A DNA stretch of 64,000 nucleotides, taken from contig CADCNH010000001.1 in assembly GCA_902802755.1 (NCBI GenBank), positions 124,001-188,000 of the forward strand, read 5' to 3'. The position numbers and the translations under genes were made by a program. The stretch comes from an uncultured Bacteroidota bacterium (lineage in GTDB: Bacteria > Bacteroidota > Bacteroidia > Bacteroidales > WCHB1-69). This document shows, in pieces, positions 40,905-48,332 of this stretch. The number at the start of each line of letters is the position of its first letter. Position 1 is the first letter of the stretch. The notes below the pieces were generated by a model that was not told the origin of the DNA, did not search any database, and was given only the letters and a program-made list of their open reading frames with translations.

Positions 40905-41618
40905 ATGAAAGCATTGAGATTCATAGGATTAGCCCTTTTGGCATGTTCCTTTTTGTTTGTATCCTGTAAAAAAACAAAACAATTTACCATCACCGTTTCC
41001 GTGAATGACGCTTCCATGGGCTCTGCCACGGGTGGAGGTGTCTATGATGAAAATACTACTGCAACATTGACGGCAACAGCTAATCCTAATTTTAAGTTTG
41101 TGAAATGGGATGATGGCAATACTGACAATCCACGAACAGTTAAAGTCACTGGTGATGCCAGCTATAAGGCGATGTTTTTCTTTGACGGGGACGAACCCGT
41201 TGAGGACGGAGTATATGTGACTCTGGGTGCAGACAGCTGGAAGGTGGCTTCTTTCCAAGCGGATGCACAGTCTTTGCCTGGAAAAATCAGAGTATGGCTG
41301 TATAAGTCCACTGAAACGGAATATCCTCAGTTCCAGGGATGGATGGATGCCCATACGGGCGAAAATGTGGGTGCTGGCATGATGTATATGGCTAACGAAG
41401 ACGATGTAGATGCCGACGCATATCCGAACTGGGAATCCAAAGATTTGACCACAAGTATCGTGTCGATAGATTTGAATGCCCATACCATTACGGCAGTCCA
41501 GACAGGCAAGATGTATAACAGAACCACCGCGGAAGAACGTTTCTTGCGTATTGCCTATAAAAATATCACTTGGGAAGTGGCTCCGGAACCGTCAAAACAC
41601 TGGATATCTGGCCGTTAA
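40905..41618 (+). CDS. Lipoprotein, paralogous family member 3, with InlB-B-type repeat
   Basis: A 237-aa lipoprotein: MKALRFIGLALLACSFLFVSC, Cys21. A divergent InlB B-repeat-like module follows (FTITVSVNDASMGSATGGG to FKFVKWDDGNTDNP and SYKAMF), then the paralogous domain VYVTLGADSWKVASF to ITAVQTGKM and NITWEV. The start is taken at 40905; a TTG two codons upstream is less likely. Its stop overlaps, tail to tail by four bases, the stop of the convergent prolyl-tRNA editing gene. Confidence 0.78.
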   Translation: MKALRFIGLALLACSFLFVSCKKTKQFTITVSVNDASMGSATGGGVYDENTTATLTATANPNFKFVKWDDGNTDNPRTVKVTGDASYKAMFFFDGDEPVEDGVYVTLGADSWKVASFQADAQSLPGKIRVWLYKSTETEYPQFQGWMDAHTGENVGAGMMYMANEDDVDADAYPNWESKDLTTSIVSIDLNAHTITAVQTGKMYNRTTAEERFLRIAYKNITWEVAPEPSKHWISGR

Positions 41619-42106
41619 TAGACTTCCATCCACAGGTATTCGTTGCCGCAATAATCCAAAAATTTTATCAAATCTTCTTTTTTGATGATCAGTGAAGCCG
41701 TGTTAATACATGGATGAAAGCTGAGTTTTTCGGCCTGCTGTAAGGTGTGGTCAAGAAAAACAGTTACATGGTGCTCTGTATCGTTAATGAGCCCGAAAGG
41801 GGTGACAGAGCCTGGTTTTACACCAAGATATTTGTCCATACGGGCTTCGGAGGCAAAGCTCAATTTTCCTTGATGTAATTGTTTTTCAATATCGTGAATG
41901 GCCATATCTCGGTCACAATTTAATATGACTAGATAATGCCGGTTTCCTTTATGGTTGCGGAAAAACAGATTCTTGCAATGCTGGGCATCATGGCCCGCCC
42001 AGTATTGTTTGGCAATTTCGATGGTAGGTGCCGGTGGGTGCTCGATATATTCGTAGGAAATATGAAGCTCGTCTAACAGCTGGTATAGTTTCGGGTCTCC
42101 GTTCAT
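41615..42106 (-). CDS. Prolyl-tRNA deacylase (ProXp-ala / PrdX family)
   Basis: A 163-aa free-standing trans-editing enzyme of the YbaK/INS family that removes alanine misattached to tRNA-Pro. Motifs are EHPPAPTIEIA, CKNLFFRN(H)KGNRHYLVILN, GSVTPFGLIND and VFLDHTL, all typical of ProXp-ala. It is the last gene of the minus-strand unit YtxH - holin-X - unknown - ProXp, overlapping the preceding gene by four bases (ATGA). Confidence 0.9.
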   Translation of the reverse strand: MNGDPKLYQLLDELHISYEYIEHPPAPTIEIAKQYWAGHDAQHCKNLFFRNHKGNRHYLVILNCDRDMAIHDIEKQLHQGKLSFASEARMDKYLGVKPGSVTPFGLINDTEHHVTVFLDHTLQQAEKLSFHPCINTASLIIKKEDLIKFLDYCGNEYLWMEVY

Positions 42107-42363
42107 TTTTTCTTTCTCTTTCGCAGAATATCAAAAATAATGGTCAGCACATTCATGTTGATGGGGATGTTGCTTACGAAATTCTTGACAAAACGGCCGG
42201 TTTTGGGCACGAAACTCCAGAAACCATAGATTTCGTCCCAGTCCTTTTCCACTGATTTTTCTTGTTTTTCAATCAGTTTCTTGACATAATTTTTTTCACG
42301 TTCGAGGTCCTTAAGACTCGAAATGCTGCTGTAGCTGGAAACTCGTTTGTTAATCATGGACAT
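42103..42363 (-). CDS. Small protein, unknown, in the YtxH operon
   Basis: An 86-aa protein (MSMINKRVSSYSSISSLKDLEREKNY) with a charged N-terminal half, a hydrophobic stretch (NIPINMNVLTIIFDIL) and a KKK tail. It overlaps the holin-X gene upstream and the ProXp gene downstream, so it is clearly part of this operon. The start may instead be the ATG two codons on (42357). No family recognised. Confidence 0.7.
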   Translation of the reverse strand: MSMINKRVSSYSSISSLKDLEREKNYVKKLIEKQEKSVEKDWDEIYGFWSFVPKTGRFVKNFVSNIPINMNVLTIIFDILRKRKKK

Positions 42364-42835
42364 CCTCCTTCATGATTTCTATGTCATTAAAAGGCTCCTT
42401 TGCGGCGTTTTTTGGGGAAGATTCAATGATGTCCGCATCAATCTCTTCGTCGTCTGAAAGCTCGCTTTCTTTGCTGAAGATGATAGAGCTCATCTTCTTG
42501 ATGATGGGGTTGAGCATGAGTTTTTTGCGGAATAGTAGCAACAAAAGGAATAGAACGACAAAAATACCGCTCATGATCAGCAGACTGTAAATCATACTGC
42601 CAGTAGCGTTTTTCAGCCATAGCACAAGAATTATGGCCAAAAAGATGAGCACGGTCACCAGTAGCATTACCCCGGCGATGATGACGATAAGATAAGAGAC
42701 AAACTGCGAGAGAGTACCGACAGCGTTCAATTTGAACAGCTGCAGGTATAACTCTCCGTATTCTTTGGCGTTTTTGGCGATGCTTTTGTAAGCATCCTTG
42801 TCGTCATTGTTATTCTTGAAAAAATCGAAAAACAT
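42350..42835 (-). CDS. Holin superfamily III (Phage_holin_3_6) membrane protein
   Basis: A 161-aa protein with two transmembrane helices (about 45-74 FVSYLIVIIAGVMLLVTVLIFLAIILV and 80-102 IYSLLIMSGIFVVLFLLLLLF) and an acidic C-terminus (SDDEEIDADIIE). This fits the so-called holin-X family found in bacterial chromosomes next to YtxH proteins; despite the name, no lysis role is implied. Three bases after the YtxH gene. Confidence 0.8.
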   Translation of the reverse strand: MFFDFFKNNNDDKDAYKSIAKNAKEYGELYLQLFKLNAVGTLSQFVSYLIVIIAGVMLLVTVLIFLAIILVLWLKNATGSMIYSLLIMSGIFVVLFLLLLLFRKKLMLNPIIKKMSSIIFSKESELSDDEEIDADIIESSPKNAAKEPFNDIEIMKEDVHD

Positions 42836-42838
42836 ACC

Positions 42839-43087
42839 TTAAACTTCTTCCGTAGTGTTGGGTTCATCGTCGATAATGACTTCCTGATCCTTCTTGAGGT
42901 TTAATTTTTCCTTGATGGAATCAATGAATTCATCCAACTGCTCTTTGCTCAGTTTGACACCTTTTTCTTCCAGTTTGGCTTTGATTTTATCACGGGTTTC
43001 GTCACCGCTTTCAGGAGCTAACAAAAGAGCAATAATGGCGCCGAGGAAGGCACCGCCTAAGAAGGTAATTAATTGTGAAGCTTTCAT
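42839..43087 (-). CDS. YtxH domain protein
   Basis: An 82-aa protein with an N-terminal Gly-rich helix (LITFLGGAFLGAIIALLLAPESGDETRDKIK), the diagnostic YtxH motif LLxAPxSGxExR, then a charged coiled region. The family is linked to general stress and the cell envelope. First gene of the operon; promoter box at 43114-43121. Confidence 0.88.
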   Translation of the reverse strand: MKASQLITFLGGAFLGAIIALLLAPESGDETRDKIKAKLEEKGVKLSKEQLDEFIDSIKEKLNLKKDQEVIIDDEPNTTEEV

Positions 43088-43113
43088 GACTTTTATTTTT
43101 TGAAATTACACTG

Positions 43114-43121
43114 CAAAGATA
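43114..43121 (-). promoter_or_regulatory. YtxH operon promoter -7 box
   Basis: Minus-strand TATCTTTG followed by CA, 26 bases before the YtxH ATG. Confidence 0.65.
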
Positions 43122-43130
43122 GTAAAAATT

Positions 43131-43170
43131 GGTAAATTAGCAAATTAGTTAATTAGCAAATTATACAATA
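43131..43170. repeat. TTAGCAAATTAGTTAATTAGC repeat, promoter-linked copy
   Basis: GGTAAATTAGCAAATTAG and TTAATTAGCAAATTATAC lie between the divergent YtxH and folD promoters, starting nine bases from the YtxH box. Confidence 0.7.
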
Positions 43171-43181
43171 AAAAAAATCCG

Positions 43182-43189
43182 TAAATTTG
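43182..43189 (+). promoter_or_regulatory. folD promoter -7 box
   Basis: TAAATTTG followed by CA, 12 bases before the ATG at 43202. Confidence 0.6.
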
Positions 43190-43201
43190 CACTTTCAAAC
43201 T

Positions 43202-44077
43202 ATGAATGCCATGAGAATCATGAATGGGGCGGCTTTGGCCCGTAAAATCAGATCGGTGCTGACCATTGAAATAGAGTTCTGCAAGAACAAATATGGTCGC
43301 GCACCCAAACTATCCGTTATTTTGGTAGGGAATGATCCTGCCAGCATGACATACGTGAAAAACAAGGGGAAAGCTTGCAATGAAATCGGCATTGAGAGTG
43401 ACTTGCACTTTCTGCCGTTTTCTACTTCTCAGGATGAGCTGTTGGCACTGATACAGCAATTGAATGAGGATAATAGTGTGGATGGTATTCTGGTACAGCT
43501 TCCTGTTCCGAAGCATATTGATAAAAATGTGATTCTCAGTGCGATAGACTATCACAAGGATGTGGATGGATTGCATCCGATGAATGTGGGACTACTGAAC
43601 ACGGCGGGTGATTGCATTATTCCTTGTACTCCCAAAGGCATTCTGTCGTTGCTGAAGTCCGAGGGTATTGAAATTGCTGGCAAACACGCGGTGGTGATTG
43701 GTCGCAGCAATCTGGTAGGCAAGCCTATGGCCCAGCTGATGTTGCGAGAGAACGCCTCGGTGACGGTTTGCCACAGCAAGACTCGTGATTTACCTTATCT
43801 CACTCGTCAAGGAGAAATTCTGATTGTTGCCATCGGCTGTCCAAATTTGATCAATGCCGATATGATCAAACCGGGTGCCGTTGTGGTGGATGTGGGCATC
43901 AACAGTGTTGACAACAAGCTGGTTGGTGATGTCTATAACAGTATTGATGTGTCGAGTATCGAGAAAAAAGCGGCGGCCATTACGCCCGTTCCCGGTGGCG
44001 TAGGCCCGATGACGATTGCCTCGCTGCTGGAAAACACCTTTGAGATTTATAAACGAAGAATGAAAGTCGCTCTGTAG
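43202..44077 (+). CDS. folD: Bifunctional methylene-THF dehydrogenase/cyclohydrolase
   Basis: Interconverts 5,10-methylene-, methenyl- and 10-formyl-tetrahydrofolate with NADP. The 291-aa protein has LSVILVGNDPASMTYVKNKGKAC (with the catalytic Tyr-Lys region), DGILVQLPVP, the KDVDG motif, VVIGRSNLVGKPMAQLMLREN and PVPGGVGPMTIASLLENT. The start is ATG 43202; two further in-frame ATGs (43211, 43220) are possible. The stop TAG runs directly into the GGGTCAGGTTACAGG word. Confidence 0.97.
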   Translation: MNAMRIMNGAALARKIRSVLTIEIEFCKNKYGRAPKLSVILVGNDPASMTYVKNKGKACNEIGIESDLHFLPFSTSQDELLALIQQLNEDNSVDGILVQLPVPKHIDKNVILSAIDYHKDVDGLHPMNVGLLNTAGDCIIPCTPKGILSLLKSEGIEIAGKHAVVIGRSNLVGKPMAQLMLRENASVTVCHSKTRDLPYLTRQGEILIVAIGCPNLINADMIKPGAVVVDVGINSVDNKLVGDVYNSIDVSSIEKKAAAITPVPGGVGPMTIASLLENTFEIYKRRMKVAL

Positions 44078-44103
44078 GGGTCAGGTTACAGGGGTCAGGA
44101 GTT
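44078..44103. repeat. GGGTCAGGTTACAGGGGTCAG word at the folD tail
   Basis: Immediately follows the folD TAG stop, in the same sense as the matching copy after the MATE gene (22562-22596). The remaining bases of the 160-base gap hold the hairpin chain below. Confidence 0.75.
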
Positions 44104-44151
44104 AATGAAATTCCCCTTCTTGCAGGGTTGACGAATGAGCGAGAGCAGAGA

Positions 44152-44221
44152 CAAAGTTTACTTTGGCTATGCCAAGCGAAGAGGAAACGGAGGCGAAGCC
44201 TCCAACGGATGCCCGAAGGGC
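44152..44221. repeat. Chain of four mini-hairpins
   Basis: CAAAG/CTTTG (44152-44165), TTGGC-TAT-GCCAA (44163-44175), GGAGGC-GAA-GCCTCC (44189-44203) and GCCC-GAA-GGGC (44211-44221). The first two share bases and cannot form together. The third contains the heptamer GCGAAGC, known as an exceptionally stable DNA minihairpin. Confidence 0.8.
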
Positions 44222-44237
44222 GGGGTAGTGAAAAAAA

Positions 44238-45479
44238 TCAGAACTCGTCGGCTACCTCAATCCACTTATATACTTTATCCCCGCGGCGCACCAGCTCTTT
44301 GGTGGCGATGGAGCAATACACGCCTTTTTCAGCTTTTTCGCAGGGTTTCAGGTCCACACGGATTTCTTGCAGGGTATCTTCGTAAACTCCAGTAGTTGGA
44401 CCGGTAATCAGGATATTGTCGCCTAGTTTGAGCTCATCGGTCTCTATCAGAATTTCAGCCACACCGATATTGGTATAGTAATTGGTGATTTTGCCGATAT
44501 GGGTTTTAACGCGGGTGGCTTGCGAGCCGTAGCGCTCTGACCATTCGCCCATGGTGCGACCTAAATAGTAGCCATCCCAGAAACCCCGGTTGAAGACACT
44601 GCGCAATCGTTCCATCCAATGGGTGACTTTGTCTTGTGTATAGTTTCCCTCTTCAATAGCTTTCAATGCCTCATGGTAGCATTCCGTCACCATTTTAACA
44701 TACTCAGCGGAACGTCCACGTCCTTCAATCTTGAGAATAGTTACTCCCGCTTTGATGATTTTGTCCAGAAAACCTATGGTACACAGGTCTTTGGGTGACA
44801 TGATGTATTTTCCGTCCACTTCCAGTTCCAAATCGCTTTCGGTATCTTTGACCGTATATTTGCGGCGGCAGAGTTGCAGGCATGCTCCGCGGTTGGCGGA
44901 ATAGCCCATATTGTCAAGGCTGAGATAACATTTGCCAGACACGGCCATACAAAGAGCGCCGTGTATAAACATCTCAATTTGAACCAGTTGTCCTGAAGGC
45001 CCACAAATGTTTTCATCTCGTATGGCTTGGCATATTTCTGCGGCCTGAGCCAGACTCACCTCGCGAGCCAACACCATGACATCGGCAAATTGGGCGAAGA
45101 AGCGCACCGCTGCGATATTAGTAATGTTGCACTGGGTGGAAATATGCACTTCCATGCCGATTTTGCGGCAGTATTGGATAACGGCCCAGTCGGAGGCGAT
45201 AATGGCTGAGACTTCACATTTTTGGGCTAAATCAACCAATTTTACCACCTCATCCACTTCGTTGTTATATACAACTGTGTTAACGGTCAGGTAGGAGCGT
45301 ACTTGATGTTCCTTGCAGATTTTGGTAATTTGTTGTAAGTCATCGTAGTCGAAGTTGGCGGCGGAGCGTGAGCGCATATTCATCTTGCCCACGCCGAAAT
45401 ACACAGAACCTGCACCCGCTTGGATGGCGGCCATCAGCGACTCGTACGAGCCCACAGGGGACATGATTTCGATACTCAT
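44238..45479 (-). CDS. U32 family peptidase-like protein (TrhP/YegQ group)
   Basis: A 413-aa protein with the U32 signature FIHGALCMAVSGKCYLSLD, then SANRGACLQLCRRKY, with the Fe-S-type Cys. It begins MSPVGSYESLMAAIQAGAGSVYFGVG, as in U32 proteins. Characterised members hydroxylate tRNA uridine-34 (TrhP) or join in ubiquinone synthesis rather than cleaving peptides; the first is the more likely role in an anaerobe-type Bacteroidete. No promoter was recognised; the upstream gap is filled by an inverted repeat. Confidence 0.88.
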   Translation of the reverse strand: MSIEIMSPVGSYESLMAAIQAGAGSVYFGVGKMNMRSRSAANFDYDDLQQITKICKEHQVRSYLTVNTVVYNNEVDEVVKLVDLAQKCEVSAIIASDWAVIQYCRKIGMEVHISTQCNITNIAAVRFFAQFADVMVLAREVSLAQAAEICQAIRDENICGPSGQLVQIEMFIHGALCMAVSGKCYLSLDNMGYSANRGACLQLCRRKYTVKDTESDLELEVDGKYIMSPKDLCTIGFLDKIIKAGVTILKIEGRGRSAEYVKMVTECYHEALKAIEEGNYTQDKVTHWMERLRSVFNRGFWDGYYLGRTMGEWSERYGSQATRVKTHIGKITNYYTNIGVAEILIETDELKLGDNILITGPTTGVYEDTLQEIRVDLKPCEKAEKGVYCSIATKELVRRGDKVYKWIEVADEF

Positions 45480-45489
45480 GGTTATTATT

Positions 45490-45583
45490 AGTTGAAAGTT
45501 GAAAACTGAAAGATAATAAAGGAATATAAGGTATTTATAGCTTGTCTTTTGTTAGTTTTCAACTTTCAGTTTTCCGTTTTCAG
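45490..45583. repeat. GTTGAAAACTGAAAG inverted repeat
   Basis: Arms AGTTGAAAGTTGAAAACTG (from 45490) and TTTTCAACTTTCAGTTTTC (from 45556) flank a 43-base AT-rich core. The second arm contains the lspA stop codon, and its last 15 or so bases encode the lspA C-terminus. Confidence 0.7.
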
Positions 45584-46198
45584 TTTTTCTTGTTCTGGAA
45601 AGATTCGTTTATAGAAAATAAGTGCCAGTACAATTCCCACGGTCACACAGCTGTCCGCCAGATTGAAGATGGCGGGGAAAAAGTATTCTCCCCCCCACAA
45701 CGGAAACCAATCGGGCATGACAAACAAAGGAAAATAGAACATATCCACCACTTTGCCAAACAGCACAGGTGCATAGCCTCCACCATCGGGGAAGAGGGTG
45801 GCCACGGAGAGAGGGGTGCTTTCGCTGAAAATGACGCCATAGAACAGTGAATCAATGATATTGCCCACAGCTCCAGTGATAATCAAAGACAGGACTGAGG
45901 CCACAATCCAGTCGGCTTTATCTTTCTTAATCAAACGAATCAGGTAGTAAATAAGAAAGCCCACAATAACAACACGTCCAATAGTCAGCAATAACTTGCC
46001 GATATTCTGGCCAAAAGACATACCAAATGCCATACCTTCATTCTCGATGAAATAAAGGTAGAACCAGTTACCGAGAACGGGAATATGTTCACCTAAAGCC
46101 ATGTGAGTCTTGACCCAAATTTTCAGAATTTGGTCTAAGACGATGAACAGAACGACAATGCAGGTGGAGAGGAGGAAGAGTTTGGAACTTTTTTTCAC
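45566..46198 (-). CDS. lspA: Lipoprotein signal peptidase
   Basis: Aspartyl protease that cleaves signal peptides of diacylglyceryl-prolipoproteins in the inner membrane. The 210-aa protein has four helices and family motifs DQILKIWVK, ENEGMAFG, GAVGNIIDS (first catalytic Asp) and FNLADSCVTVG (second catalytic Asp). A long loop (FPDGGGYAP to MFYFPLFVMPDWFP) is typical of Bacteroidetes LspA. The start is GTG at 46198, six bases after the DksA-like stop. Its last residues KLKTEN are encoded by a repeat and the TGA lies in it. Confidence 0.95.
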   Translation of the reverse strand: MKKSSKLFLLSTCIVVLFIVLDQILKIWVKTHMALGEHIPVLGNWFYLYFIENEGMAFGMSFGQNIGKLLLTIGRVVIVGFLIYYLIRLIKKDKADWIVASVLSLIITGAVGNIIDSLFYGVIFSESTPLSVATLFPDGGGYAPVLFGKVVDMFYFPLFVMPDWFPLWGGEYFFPAIFNLADSCVTVGIVLALIFYKRIFPEQEKLKTEN

Positions 46199-46204
46199 GG
46201 AGAA

Positions 46205-46588
46205 TTATTTATTCTGATTCATCTTTGCTTCATAACTTAAGGTAGCATGAGGCACGATTTTGAGGCGTTCTTTTGGGATAAGTTTTCCTGTTACGCGGCA
46301 AATACCGTAAGTTTTGTTCTCAATACGGATGAGGGCAGCTTCCAGATTCTTGATGTATTTTTCCAGACGGGCTGCCAGTTGTCCGTTTTCTTCTTTTGAC
46401 AAAACCATATTGCCTTCTTCCAGGTTTTTGAAAGTGGGAGCGGTGTCCATTGTATCGTTTCCAGCATTGCTGTACGCTTCTAAATAGGAAGCCAGGTTTT
46501 CTTTGGCTTCAGCTATCTTGCCTTCAATCAATTCTTTAAATTCAGCCAATTCCTCGTCTGAATATCTTACCATTGTTTTTCCTGACAT
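46205..46588 (-). CDS. DksA/TraR-family protein lacking the zinc-finger cysteines
   Basis: A 127-aa protein with an N-terminal coiled coil (EELAEFKELIEGKIAEAKENLASYLEAY) and a C-terminal region that aligns with the DksA/TraR finger: YGICRVTGKLIPKERLKIVPHATL. Only one Cys remains, so the C4 zinc site is absent, as in C-to-T/S type DksA forms. DksA proteins bind RNA polymerase in its secondary channel to tune rRNA and stress transcription. Co-transcribed with lspA. Confidence 0.85.
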   Translation of the reverse strand: MSGKTMVRYSDEELAEFKELIEGKIAEAKENLASYLEAYSNAGNDTMDTAPTFKNLEEGNMVLSKEENGQLAARLEKYIKNLEAALIRIENKTYGICRVTGKLIPKERLKIVPHATLSYEAKMNQNK

Positions 46589-46621
46589 ATTCTTATTTAT
46601 TTTAGGTGATTAATTATTCTG

Positions 46622-46629
46622 CAAAGATA
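46622..46629 (-). promoter_or_regulatory. dksA-like/lspA promoter -7 box
   Basis: Minus-strand TATCTTTG followed by CA, 33 bases before the ATG. The GCTAAT repeat begins ten bases upstream. Confidence 0.65.
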
Positions 46630-46638
46630 CAAAATTTT

Positions 46639-46802
46639 TCAATTAGAAAATTAGCAAATTAGCAAATGTGCTAATTTATAAATTCAACAAATTATGCATT
46701 TAACTCTTCAGTTAAAAAAAAAGTTTAATACATTTGCTAATTTACAAATTAACCAATTTGCTAATTCATTGGCACATTAGCACATTAACTAATTAGCATA
46801 TT
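46639..46802. repeat. Two opposed GCTAAT-family blocks
   Basis: Left block (46639-46680) runs AATTAG, TTAGCAAATTAGC, ATGTGCTAAT. Right block (46731-46802) is the reverse complement type: TTTGCTAATTTAC, CAATTTGCTAATTC, GGCACATTAGCACATTAAC. A 50-base AT-rich core separates them. The left touches the dksA-like promoter, the right ends in the purF stop codon. Confidence 0.8.
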
Positions 46803-48201
46803 AAATTTCAGCTCCGTCGAAGCAGTAGGTGCAAAGGCGGTCTTTCGGCAGGCCAATGGCTTTGGCAATGGTGCTCAACTTGTTGAATTTCAATGAATCT
46901 ACACCCAGATGTTGGCGGATTTTCTCCACCATGTTAGCATATTGCGGGGTAGTGTCATCCATGTATAAATGCAGGTTCTTCCTGCTGTCGCCTTCCAGTT
47001 CCTCAATCACACGGCGAGAAATCAATTCCATTTCTGACTTGGAGGCCGAGAAGTTGATGAATTTGCAGCCATACAACAGTGGCGGGCAGCTGATACGGAT
47101 ATGCACTTCCTTGGCACCATATTCATAAAGTTTGCGCACATTGTCACGCAATTGGGTACCACGCACGATGGAGTCGTCGCAGAAAACGGCGCGTTTGCCT
47201 TTCAGGATGGCGGCGTTGGGCAGCAGTTTCATCTTGGCTACATGCTCGCGGGTTTCCTGGTTGACGGGCATAAAGCTACGTGACCAGGTAGGAGTGTATT
47301 TGATGATGCCTCGCTGGTAGGGAATGCCTTTTCCTGTGGCGTAACCTAGGGCCATGCCGATGCCGGAGTCGGGGATGGCTGAGACAAAATCGGCCTCAAC
47401 ATCATCCTCTTTTCCCATTTCATAGCCTCCTTGGTAACGCATTTGCTCAATGCTGATACCTTCGTATGACGAAGAGGGGAAACCATAGTAAATCCATAAG
47501 AAAGAACAAATCTGCATTTGCGGATTCGGAGCCAGCAGCTGTTTGAAGCCGTCAGCGGTTACCTTTATAATTTCACCTGGACCGACATAATGTTCGGTAT
47601 GGTAATCCAGATTGTCGAAGCTATGGCAATCGAATGCTACAGCGTAACCCTCATGGTTTTTGCCGACGATAGCAGGAGTGCGGCCTAGGAAGTCACGGGC
47701 GACAATCAAGCCATCATTAGTCAGAATCAGCATTGTGCAGGAACCCTGAACTTTGCGGTAAACATTCTGAATACCATCCACAAAATCTTTGCCTTGTGTA
47801 ATCAGTAGCGCAACCAATTCGGTAGGGTTGGTACTTCCGGAGCTCAGCTCGGTGAACTGTTGGTTCAGACTCAGACATTCTGCCTCCAGTTCTGCCAAGT
47901 TGTTGATTTTGCCCACAGTGACAATGGCGAAGCGGCCCAAGTGCGAGTTCACCACAATGGGTTGGGCATCCGTATCACTGATAACGCCAATACCATGCGT
48001 GCCCTTGAATTTAGGCAAGCTGTCGCTGAACTTTGTACGGAAATAAGTGTTTTCGATGTTGTGAATGGAGCGGAAGAAGTTTTCCCCTTCCATAGTGGCC
48101 ATGCCGGCGCGTTTTGCTCCGAGGTGTGAATGGTAGTCTATACCATAAAATAAATCAGCTGCGCATTCCTTGTGTGATGCGACGCCAAAGAACCCTCCCA
48201 T
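46801..48201 (-). CDS. purF: PurF-like amidophosphoribosyltransferase without N-terminal Cys
   Basis: A 466-aa protein with both PurF domains: a class II glutamine amidotransferase-like N-terminus and a PRTase C-terminus (VFCDDSIVRGTQL is the PRPP loop; RISCPPLLYGCKFINF). Active PurF begins with a catalytic Cys after Met. Here the N-terminus is M-G-G-F-F-G-V-A-S, with Gly in its place, so the glutaminase nucleophile is missing. The rest of the amidotransferase fold (YHSHLGAKRAGMAT, GKINNL) is kept. It may be an ammonia-dependent or regulatory paralogue, or use another phosphoribosyl acceptor. A promoter lies 55 bases upstream. Confidence 0.85.
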   Translation of the reverse strand: MGGFFGVASHKECAADLFYGIDYHSHLGAKRAGMATMEGENFFRSIHNIENTYFRTKFSDSLPKFKGTHGIGVISDTDAQPIVVNSHLGRFAIVTVGKINNLAELEAECLSLNQQFTELSSGSTNPTELVALLITQGKDFVDGIQNVYRKVQGSCTMLILTNDGLIVARDFLGRTPAIVGKNHEGYAVAFDCHSFDNLDYHTEHYVGPGEIIKVTADGFKQLLAPNPQMQICSFLWIYYGFPSSSYEGISIEQMRYQGGYEMGKEDDVEADFVSAIPDSGIGMALGYATGKGIPYQRGIIKYTPTWSRSFMPVNQETREHVAKMKLLPNAAILKGKRAVFCDDSIVRGTQLRDNVRKLYEYGAKEVHIRISCPPLLYGCKFINFSASKSEMELISRRVIEELEGDSRKNLHLYMDDTTPQYANMVEKIRQHLGVDSLKFNKLSTIAKAIGLPKDRLCTYCFDGAEI

Positions 48202-48256
48202 AATAAATTGAAAATTAAAAGGTTATCCATTCCGCTTCTACCTTGTAAGGAAGGTG

Positions 48257-48264
48257 CAAATTTA
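48257..48264 (-). promoter_or_regulatory. PurF-like gene promoter -7 box
   Basis: Minus-strand TAAATTTG followed by CA, 55 bases before the ATG. Confidence 0.55.
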
Positions 48265-48299
48265 CAAAAAATTTTGTTTTCTCGAATGGCAAAATAGGA

Positions 48300-48315
48300 T
48301 ATTTTTGTATTTTTG
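48300..48315 (+). promoter_or_regulatory. Two adjacent -7 boxes of the transglutaminase-like gene
   Basis: TATTTTTG occurs twice in tandem (48300-48307, 48308-48315); the second, followed by CA, ends 17 bases before the ATG at 48333. Confidence 0.55.
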
Positions 48316-48332
48316 CAGCTTCAATTTTGATA

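Noticed and set aside
42350..42835. Prophage holin gene
   Set aside because: The family name is historical. No other phage gene is nearby and the neighbours (YtxH, ProXp) are chromosomal.
44128..44395. Small basic proteins encoded in the hairpin chain after folD
   Set aside because: The frames arise from the hairpin words and run into the U32 gene on the other strand; no supporting features.
46801..48201. Frameshift or wrong start hiding the PurF Cys
   Set aside because: The frame is intact, the first residues align without gap to the class II amidotransferase fold, and no Cys codon is available in the 50 bases before the ATG in any sensible frame; kept as a real feature of the gene, though sequence error cannot be excluded.
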